Origin: an uncultured Dorea sp.
Lineage (GTDB): Bacteria; Bacillota; Clostridia; Lachnospirales; Lachnospiraceae
DNA: 34,232 nucleotides
NCBI GenBank assembly: GCA_910578495.1
Contig: CAJTRE010000028.1
Location: 1 to 34,232, forward strand
Direction: 5' to 3'
Shown: positions 1-4,898 of the stretch, piece after piece
Layout: every line of letters starts with the position of its first letter
How positions within the stretch are numbered: the stretch's first letter is position 1
The notes under the pieces: model-generated
The model's database searches: none
The model's input: only the letters and a program-made list of their open reading frames with translations
What the model was told of the DNA's origin: nothing
Made by a program: the position numbers and the translations under genes

Positions 1-64
1 GTAATTCCTTACTGGCTGTAAGGGAGATTAACCATAAATATATTGTAGTAGGAGGTAAAAATCT

Positions 65-916
65 ATGAATAAAAAAACGAATGATGAATTAAAGGCTTTG
101 GTTGGTAAAGCCACAGCAGGGGATAAAAAAGCCCTTGAAACTCTTGTTGCAGGAATGCAAGACATTGTATTTAATCTATCTCTGCGGATGCTTGGCACAT
201 TTGCAGATGCGGAAGATGCCACGCAGGATATCCTGCTGAAAATGATTACTCATCTATCCTCTTTTCGAGGTGACAGTTTATTTACAACATGGGTATTCAG
301 CATTGCTGCGAATCACCTGAAAAATTACAAAAAACATATGTTTGCCCATTATCCGTTGAGCTTTGAGTATTATGGAGATGATATAGAAAACGGGAAAATA
401 CAAGATGTGCCAGATTTAACGCAGAGCGTGGAGAAGGATATATTAGCTGAAGAACTGAAAATGTCTTGTACCAATGTGATGCTGCAGTGTCTTGATGCAG
501 AAAGCAGATGTATTTTTATATTGGGCACGATGTTTAAGATTGACAGTCGTATCGCGGGTGATATTTTGGGAATGACCCCCGACGCCTATCGACAGCGGCT
601 TTCCAGGATACGCAAAAAAATGGCAGACTTTCTTGGACAATATTGTGGAGAATATGGCAGTGGCAAATGTAAATGCAAAGACAGAGTGAATTATGCAATA
701 CAAAGTCATCGTATAAATCCAATGCAGCTGGATTACATGTCAGCCACAGAAATTCCTATTCAGACCATGATGGATGTGAAGAATGCGATGGAAGATATCG
801 ATGACTTGTCACAGGATTTTTCGTTCTGTAAGCCTTATCAATCCTCTGAACGCACGAGACATCTGATACAGGAATTTCTAGATTCCACGCAGCTTTCGAT
901 TATCCAGAAATCATAA
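65..916 (+). CDS. Sigma-70 family (ECF-like) RNA polymerase sigma factor with C-terminal extension
   Basis: This 283-residue protein reads as a transcription initiation factor. Residues about 25-95 resemble sigma region 2: the stretch DAEDATQDILLKM is the usual core-binding signature, followed by FRGDSLFTTWVFSIAAN. Residues about 150-190 resemble region 4, a helix-turn-helix with DILGMTPDAYRQRLSRIRKK. ECF factors are usually 160-200 residues. Here about 90 extra residues follow, beginning with a cysteine-bearing stretch (CGEYGSGKCKCKD) and ending without a clear domain. An AGGAGG ribosome site lies 7 bases before the ATG. The DUF2461 gene follows after 15 bases, so the two are probably cotranscribed. 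No anti-sigma gene is adjacent. The sigma call is sound from motifs; its target promoters are unknown. Confidence 0.85.
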   Translation: MNKKTNDELKALVGKATAGDKKALETLVAGMQDIVFNLSLRMLGTFADAEDATQDILLKMITHLSSFRGDSLFTTWVFSIAANHLKNYKKHMFAHYPLSFEYYGDDIENGKIQDVPDLTQSVEKDILAEELKMSCTNVMLQCLDAESRCIFILGTMFKIDSRIAGDILGMTPDAYRQRLSRIRKKMADFLGQYCGEYGSGKCKCKDRVNYAIQSHRINPMQLDYMSATEIPIQTMMDVKNAMEDIDDLSQDFSFCKPYQSSERTRHLIQEFLDSTQLSIIQKS

Positions 917-931
917 AGGAGAAGACAGATT

Positions 932-1615
932 ATGAATATACAGTACATTATTGATTATTTATCGGCATTAAGCATGAATAACAATCGTGAATGGTATCAT
1001 GCGAATAAAGAAGACTATAAAAAAGCAAATGCTGAATTTGAACAATTATTGCAGGAAGTGATGCTTGAAATAGGTAAATATGACGGCAGTATTTTACACA
1101 ATAATCCAAAAGACCTTACGTTTAAAATTGTAAGGGATACTCGCTTCAGTCATGACAAATCGCCGTATAATCCAGCTTTCCGCGCCCATATTTCTTCAGA
1201 AGGCAAGCTGCCGGTGCCTGTTGGATATTATCTGATGATTAAGCCGGGAAATCAGTCCTTTTTAGGAGGCGGTCTGTTTGCAGATATTTTTAAGGATGCA
1301 ACAAAGATGATACGGGATTATATTGCCCAAAATGGCGAAGAGTGGGAGGCAATTATACATGATTCGGAATTTGAAAAATATTTTACTGTACAAGGAACAG
1401 CATTAAAGAAGGTTCCGGCAGGATATGATAAAGAACATCCTCAAGCAGAATATATTAAATTCAAGAGTTGGTATTTGGAATGTCCTTTAAAGGACGAAGA
1501 ATTGAGCGATGCAGCAACATTTCCGGCAAAGGCAGCAGAGATTTTTCGAATCATGAAACCGTTTAATGATTATTTAAACAAGGCGCTTATGGGATTTCAG
1601 ATGCCGGCAAGGTAG
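932..1615 (+). CDS. DUF2461 (TIGR02453) family protein
   Basis: This 227-residue soluble protein matches the DUF2461 family in length and landmarks: NNREWYHANKEDYKKA near the N-terminus, VRDTRFSHDKSPYNPAFRAH around residues 67-86, then GYYLMIKPGNQSFLGGG and a C-terminal LKDEELSDAATFPAKAAEIF. The biochemical function of the family is not established, and no catalytic residues can be assigned here. It starts 15 bases after the sigma-factor stop with a GGAGA ribosome site and is followed by a terminator at 1676-1702, so the two genes probably form a two-gene unit. DUF2461 genes are common on chromosomes, so its presence on an element may be cargo capture. The family call is confident; the function is unknown. 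Confidence 0.85.
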   Translation: MNIQYIIDYLSALSMNNNREWYHANKEDYKKANAEFEQLLQEVMLEIGKYDGSILHNNPKDLTFKIVRDTRFSHDKSPYNPAFRAHISSEGKLPVPVGYYLMIKPGNQSFLGGGLFADIFKDATKMIRDYIAQNGEEWEAIIHDSEFEKYFTVQGTALKKVPAGYDKEHPQAEYIKFKSWYLECPLKDEELSDAATFPAKAAEIFRIMKPFNDYLNKALMGFQMPAR

Positions 1616-1675
1616 CCGAATACTCAGATTGGGGTTATTGGCAGCCATGAATTTTTGTCATAAAAAAGAAATGCA

Positions 1676-1712
1676 AGGACGTATCCTATTAAGATGCGTC
1701 CTATTATAATTT
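1676..1712 (+). terminator. Hairpin terminator after the DUF2461 gene
   Basis: AGGACGTATC (1676-1685) pairs with GATGCGTCCT (1693-1702), a 10-bp stem with one G-U pair and a 7-base loop. A weak T-rich stretch (ATTATAATTT) follows. It separates the sigma/DUF2461 unit from the recombinase operon. Confidence 0.6.
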
Positions 1713-1744
1713 GAATGTGTAGATTGAATTGTGTGGGTTACCCG

Positions 1745-1774
1745 TTATATGGTACAAACATCCCCTCATACATT
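1745..1774 (+). promoter_or_regulatory. Sigma-E-like promoter for the recombinase operon
   Basis: CATACATT at 1767-1774 fits the sigma-E -10 consensus CATACANT in full. Fifteen bases upstream is TTATATG (1745-1751), which keeps the ATAT core of the -35 consensus (G/T)(A/C)ATATT but misses two flanking positions. The predicted start, near 1781, leaves about 18 bases before the ATG at 1799, enough for the GGAGGTG ribosome site. Motif match only; no experimental support. Confidence 0.5.
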
Positions 1775-1798
1775 GAGGATGAGGGAGGTGTCTATTAC

Positions 1799-1972
1799 AT
1801 GAAACACAGAGAATTTATCTATGTTGGCGAGCCTATTCCAGAATTGAATGAGCGAAAACATGCCGCATTTCTTGTGAATATTCAGAAAGCAATCCTTTTA
1901 TCATTAGAAAAACAGAATCTATTGACCGTATCACAGCGTGAACGCTGTTTGCTTGAACTTGAAAAACAATAG
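1799..1972 (+). CDS. 57-residue protein upstream of the recombinase; candidate accessory or directionality factor
   Basis: The best start is the ATG at 1799, preceded by GGAGGTG at 8 bases; an in-frame ATG at 1715 has no comparable ribosome site. The product is 57 residues, charged and probably helical in its second half (QKAILLSLEKQNLLTVSQRE). There is no signal peptide, membrane segment or metal-binding cysteine pattern. The C-terminal part resembles the short helical tails seen in SHOCT-like small proteins, but this is a loose likeness. It lies 77 bases upstream of the serine recombinase on the same strand and behind the same candidate sigma-E promoter. Directionality factors of large serine recombinases are often small proteins encoded next to the recombinase (SprB beside SprA in SPbeta), which makes that role possible. 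The ORF is likely real; its function is not known. Confidence 0.65.
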   Translation: MKHREFIYVGEPIPELNERKHAAFLVNIQKAILLSLEKQNLLTVSQRERCLLELEKQ

Positions 1973-2049
1973 TTTATTGGGAAAACGTTACGGGGATATA
2001 CCTTTATGCCTTGTAAAAACGGGTAAAATCAAGGAAAGGAGATATTCTT

Positions 2050-3732
2050 ATGTCAATAGATAAATATGAAACCCTAAATCAAGAAAGAAAAATAAAGCAC
2101 ACAAAGAGAAGGGTTGCAGCTTACTGTCGTGTATCTACGGACAACGAAGACCAGGCAAATTCATTTGAAAGCCAGTGTACGTTTTTCAGACAATATATAG
2201 TGAGTAATCCTGATTGGGAGCTTTATGAAGTGTTTGCAGATGAAGGTATCTCTGGTACAAACACAAAAAAACGTAAAGAATTTAACCGTATGATTGAGTG
2301 TGCAAAAAACGGTGATTTTGATTTGATTGTAACAAAAGAAATCTCCCGATTCGCCAGAAATACCCTTGACAGCATATTCTATACACGCGACCTCAAGAAG
2401 TATGGTGTGGGTGTTATCTTTATGAATGATAACATCAACACTTTAGATGGCGATGCAGAGCTTCGCCTTGCCATTATGTCCTCGATTGCACAGGAAGAAA
2501 GCCGTAAGACTTCCGAGCGTGTGAAATGGGGGCAGAAACGCCAGATGGAGCAGGGAGTTGTGTTTGGGCGGAGTATGCTTGGCTACGATGTGAAAGATGG
2601 CAAAATGTATATTAATGAGGATGGGGCAAAAATTGTCCGTCTTATCTTCCATAAGTTTGTAAATGAGGGTAAAGGAACTCATGTGATCGCTCATGAACTT
2701 CGGGAGGAGGGCATTAAGCCCATGCGGGCTGAGAATTGGCAGAACACAGTCATTCTTCGTGTTATCCGTAATGAAAAGTATTGCGGAGATTTGGTGCAGA
2801 AGAAAACTTATACGCCAGATTTTTTATCCCATGAAAAGAAAGTAAACCTCGGACAAGAGGAATTTGTGATTATCAAAGACCACCATGAGCCGATTATTTC
2901 CCGTGAGCTGTTTGATAAGGCAAACCGCATGTTAGATGAAAAATCACTTTCGCAGGAGGGGAAAGCAAAGCACAGCAACCGTTATCCGTTTTCTGGGAAA
3001 ATTAAATGCGGATGCTGCGGTTCAAGTTATGTAGCGAGATATAAAACCCGAAAAAATGGAAGCCGATATAAGGCGTGGCGGTGTCTTGAAGCTGCAAGGC
3101 ATGGAAGTCCTCATGTGGACAAAGCAGGGAATCAAGTTGGGTGTAGGGGACTTAGCATACGCAACGAAGATATAACCCACATTATGTATCTTGTCACGAA
3201 AAACTTAAAATATAATAAGAAGAAAATTACTGATAATTTGCTTGCTATTATCAAGTCTATTATCGCAGTGGATACCGCAGGTACAGATGGTGAGAAATTG
3301 AAATCACAGATAAAAACAATAGAGCAAAAACGCACAAACCTCATTGATCTTTATACATCTGGTGATATTACCAGAGATGAATTTTCAGCAGTAAGGGCAA
3401 GATGTGAGAATGAGATTACCGAACTCCAATCTGTTATAGACAGCATAGATAAACAAAGGGAAATAAACGAAAAACAGCAAGAGCTTGTTGTTGAAATTAC
3501 AGAAGCGATGAATGAGCTTATAGATGGTATGGAATATGAAGATGTTTTTTATAAAGAAATCTTAGATAAAATGGTTGTGAATGACAAAGACCATATTGAT
3601 GTATATTTGAATTTTCTCCCTTTCAAATGGAGCTACACGTCTGCAAAGAGCGTGAACCGTCCGCAGGGTAAACCGTTCAACGGGAAAGCATCCACTGGAA
3701 GCTTCCCCGCACACAGAGCGAAAAAAGCGTAA
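2050..3732 (+). CDS. Large serine recombinase (site-specific integrase/excisionase)
   Basis: This 560-residue protein carries out DNA strand exchange between attachment sites through a serine-DNA intermediate. The N-terminal resolvase domain begins at about residue 20 with AAYCRVSTD; Ser29 is the expected nucleophile. SRFARN and SIAQEESRKTSERV are further resolvase-domain landmarks. The central recombinase domain spans about residues 165-270. A zinc ribbon follows, with CGCCGSSY and a later WRC and GCRG. A charged coiled-coil region lies around residues 415-485. The length is typical of the family. The ribosome site AAGGAGAT precedes the ATG. The gene ends inside the terminator hairpin at the element boundary, the usual place for an integrase gene next to its own att site. 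It probably catalysed the insertion in cotJC. Confidence 0.95.
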   Translation: MSIDKYETLNQERKIKHTKRRVAAYCRVSTDNEDQANSFESQCTFFRQYIVSNPDWELYEVFADEGISGTNTKKRKEFNRMIECAKNGDFDLIVTKEISRFARNTLDSIFYTRDLKKYGVGVIFMNDNINTLDGDAELRLAIMSSIAQEESRKTSERVKWGQKRQMEQGVVFGRSMLGYDVKDGKMYINEDGAKIVRLIFHKFVNEGKGTHVIAHELREEGIKPMRAENWQNTVILRVIRNEKYCGDLVQKKTYTPDFLSHEKKVNLGQEEFVIIKDHHEPIISRELFDKANRMLDEKSLSQEGKAKHSNRYPFSGKIKCGCCGSSYVARYKTRKNGSRYKAWRCLEAARHGSPHVDKAGNQVGCRGLSIRNEDITHIMYLVTKNLKYNKKKITDNLLAIIKSIIAVDTAGTDGEKLKSQIKTIEQKRTNLIDLYTSGDITRDEFSAVRARCENEITELQSVIDSIDKQREINEKQQELVVEITEAMNELIDGMEYEDVFYKEILDKMVVNDKDHIDVYLNFLPFKWSYTSAKSVNRPQGKPFNGKASTGSFPAHRAKKA

Positions 3733-3764
3733 GCCCCTGAGATGGAACATTTCAGGGGCTTACG
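3721..3764 (-). terminator. Boundary terminator, strongest for minus-strand (cotJ) transcription
   Basis: CGTAAGCCCCTGA (3728-3740) pairs perfectly with TCAGGGGCTTACG (3752-3764) around an 11-base loop. On the minus strand the hairpin is followed at once by CTTTTTT, a complete intrinsic terminator. On the plus strand no T-run follows, so the recombinase would be terminated less well. The stop codons of the recombinase (plus) and of the truncated cotJC (minus) both lie in the hairpin arms. Confidence 0.85.
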
Positions 3765-3782
3765 TACCGATATCTGTCAAAG
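3760..3782. other. Predicted attachment-site junction between element and cotJC
   Basis: Reading minus-strand cotJC, homology to the CotJC family holds through the codons for T-D-I-G-T and then stops at a TAA contributed by the element. Family members normally continue with E-E-L. The crossover therefore lies near the GATATCGGTACG sequence (read on the minus strand). The exact core cannot be fixed without the other junction or an empty site. Confidence 0.6.
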
Positions 3783-3951
3783 TTCCAGTTACTTCCTTAT
3801 ATGGCATGGTGTACCGCTGGGAGAGATAACGCATGGACGCCGCAAGTTCGCCGTCCGGACCTCCGAATTGCGAAATAATGACCTGTGCGATCTTCGGGTT
3901 CGTCTGTGTGATTTTTACCGGATACTGTAATCTTTTTTCATAATTCCACAT
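3760..3951 (-). pseudogene. cotJC: cotJC N-terminal fragment (spore coat, manganese-catalase-like), split by the element
   Basis: The 63 residues starting MWNYEKRLQYPVK and containing GGPDGELAASMRYLSQRY and KEVTGTLTDIGT match the N-terminus of CotJC. CotJC is a coat protein of the manganese-catalase fold, normally about 190-200 residues. The reading frame ends at a TAA immediately after the predicted element junction, so roughly the last two thirds, including most metal ligands, are missing. The start has an AAGGAGG ribosome site and lies 3 bases past the cotJB stop, the normal operon spacing. The fragment itself shows no decay: no frameshift and intact conserved residues. That is consistent either with a recent insertion or with a gene restored by excision during sporulation. 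The missing 3' part is expected at the far left end of the element. Confidence 0.88.
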
Positions 3952-3954
3952 AGG

Positions 3955-4224
3955 TTAACATCCTCCTTCCTGCCATGGCCATGGCTCGTTGATCCATTTC
4001 CATCTGTCACTGTCAGAAGCGGCTGTGTCCAGAGTCAGTGGACCATAACATCTGGCATATTCCCGGAGCGCCTGCACACGTTGTTTTTTGAATTCATCAA
4101 AGTATTCTAACGCTTCTTTGTTGCAGGGGTGGGTGTCTAGAAACAGTTTTGCGTCATCTACGGCAAAGCTTACAACATTGATAAAATCCAATAATTCTCT
4201 GCGTGATAAATTTTTCTCTGTCAT
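3955..4224 (-). CDS. cotJB: Spore coat protein CotJB
   Basis: The 89-residue product starts at the ATG at 4224 (MTEKNLSRRELLDFINVVSF), which has GGAGGTG at 7 bases and overlaps the cotJA stop by four bases (ATGA). An upstream in-frame ATG at 4284 lies inside cotJA and lacks a ribosome site. Family landmarks are the early helix LLDFINVVSFAVDDAKLFLDTHP, then ALEYFDEFKKQRVQALREYA, and a tryptophan-rich end WKWINEPWPWQEGGC. CotJB is a small component of the CotJ coat complex, made in the mother cell, whose exact role is unclear. It lies between cotJA and the interrupted cotJC in the standard order, so it should still be expressed. Confidence 0.92.
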   Translation of the reverse strand: MTEKNLSRRELLDFINVVSFAVDDAKLFLDTHPCNKEALEYFDEFKKQRVQALREYARCYGPLTLDTAASDSDRWKWINEPWPWQEGGC

Positions 4225-4562
4225 CTCAAGACACCTCCTGCTCCCATGAATGGTTTGTTGAGTTTCTCGAAGATGGTTCCGCAACGGAATCCTTTCTCGG
4301 CTTCATAAAGTGCGCACCAGTCCTGCCATGGTACATAAGCCATTCCAAGAGGCATACCGCTGAGTTCATCATAATCGGTTCTGTCGTCGCAACAATGGTT
4401 ATGTTCGCGCATTGGTTCGTCCATGCACATGTGTCTCTGTTCTGACCGTTGTCTGGATGTCTGTATGCCGGAGCACCCCTGTCTTGGCGGCTGCATACTA
4501 GTATTACATCCCTGTCTGCCCCGCATCATGGAGTCTGGCGAATTATAACGATAATTCGGCAT
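4221..4562 (-). CDS. cotJA: Spore coat-associated protein CotJA
   Basis: The 113-residue product ends in a CotJA domain (residues about 67-107): LSGMPLGMAYVPWQDWCALY followed by GTIFEKLNKPFMG, the family's hallmark. CotJA of Bacillus is about 80 residues. Here a hydrophilic N-terminal extension of some 60 residues rich in Arg, Gln, Cys, Met and His precedes it. The extension may hold several cysteines for cross-linking in the coat, but that is inference. The ATG at 4562 has AAGGAAA upstream. It is the first gene of the cotJ operon and has a sigma-K-like promoter about 35 bases upstream. Confidence 0.9.
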   Translation of the reverse strand: MPNYRYNSPDSMMRGRQGCNTSMQPPRQGCSGIQTSRQRSEQRHMCMDEPMREHNHCCDDRTDYDELSGMPLGMAYVPWQDWCALYEAEKGFRCGTIFEKLNKPFMGAGGVLR

Positions 4563-4596
4563 GATTATTTCCTTCTTTCTGCTTTATTTGCAATAT

Positions 4597-4623
4597 TATA
4601 GTATGAAAAAAATCTAAAATGGT
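4597..4623 (-). promoter_or_regulatory. Sigma-K-like promoter of the cotJ operon
   Basis: Read on the minus strand, AC (4623-4622), a 16-base spacer and CATACTATA (4605-4597) match the sigma-K consensus AC-N16/17-CATANNNTA exactly. The -10 also fits sigma-E at 7 of 8 positions, but no sigma-E -35 is found at the right spacing. Mother-cell control agrees with known cotJ expression. In Bacillus subtilis the operon is sigma-E dependent, so the choice of factor is uncertain. Confidence 0.5.
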
Positions 4624-4644
4624 GTCTGTATGGCTAAGCTGCAG

Positions 4645-4674
4645 TTGACATTCTTATATGAGCCATGTTATACT
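4645..4674 (+). promoter_or_regulatory. Sigma-A-type promoter for the riboswitch-pflB transcript
   Basis: TTGACA (4645-4650) is followed after 18 bases by TATACT (4669-4674). The predicted start, near 4681, lies just before the riboswitch aptamer. It diverges from the cotJ promoter about 20 bases away. Confidence 0.7.
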
Positions 4675-4693
4675 CCAAACAGTGAAAACATAA

Positions 4694-4769
4694 AGGGCTT
4701 CATTACTGACGGATAATGTGGGATACCACAGGGGAATGAAGTACCGTAATCAGCCGACCGTCTGGGCAG
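4694..4769 (+). promoter_or_regulatory. ZTP/ZMP (pfl-type) riboswitch aptamer
   Basis: The RNA has the pfl-motif layout. CTTCATT (4698-4704) pairs with AATGAAG (4735-4741) to close the first stem. The conserved ACTGACGG follows at 4705-4712. TGTGG (4717-4721) pairs with CCACA (4726-4730). The 3' signature GCCGACCGTCTGGGC lies at 4753-4767. These blocks closely resemble the Fusobacterium ulcerans ZTP riboswitch as I remember it. The class senses ZMP/ZTP, which accumulate when 10-formyl-tetrahydrofolate is short. A pyruvate formate-lyase gene downstream, supplying formate for one-carbon units, is a classic target. Confidence 0.88.
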
Positions 4770-4800
4770 CATCGTTTTAATTCGACCGCTGTCTTTTTTT
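4765..4800 (+). terminator. Riboswitch expression-platform terminator
   Basis: GGCAGC (4765-4770) pairs with GCTGTC (4788-4793), extended by TCG/CGA, and is followed by T7 (4794-4800). Its 5' arm takes bases from the aptamer's conserved CTGGGCAGC end, so ligand binding and terminator formation should exclude each other. That implies an ON switch when ZTP is bound. Confidence 0.7.
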
Positions 4801-4828
4801 ATACTTTGCCGGACGAAGTATAAAAAAA
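4794..4828. repeat. 13-bp perfect inverted repeat overlapping the terminator T-tract
   Basis: TTTTTTTATACTT (4794-4806) and AAGTATAAAAAAA (4816-4828) pair around a 9-base loop. The left arm is the T-tract of the riboswitch terminator. The role is unknown: it may be a minus-strand terminator or a structure formed on read-through transcripts. Confidence 0.75.
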
Positions 4829-4898
4829 GAACAAGGTTCTATGTTCCTATAGTTAAGAATAAAACGATGTCACATAAAACTACAGGAGGAACACTGAT

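Larger units (their letters stand above)
1..3766. mobile_element. Right end of an integrated element carried by a large serine recombinase, inserted in cotJC
   Basis: The recombinase stop codon lies about 30 bases from the point where the cotJC reading frame on the other strand loses homology to its family. That places an element boundary at roughly 3760-3770. Everything to its left, including the sigma-factor gene, the DUF2461 gene, the 57-residue ORF and the recombinase, is inferred to be element DNA. The left end and the other half of cotJC are not in the window, so total size and cargo are unknown. No conjugation or phage structural genes are visible in this part, so prophage, conjugative element and simple intervening element remain open. 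Confidence 0.75.

Noticed and set aside
3742..3930. Plus-strand reading frame after the recombinase
   Set aside because: It is antisense to the cotJC fragment and begins inside the boundary hairpin; no ribosome site.
4203..4445. Plus-strand reading frame in the cotJ operon
   Set aside because: It is antisense to cotJA and cotJB, whose protein motifs are clear.
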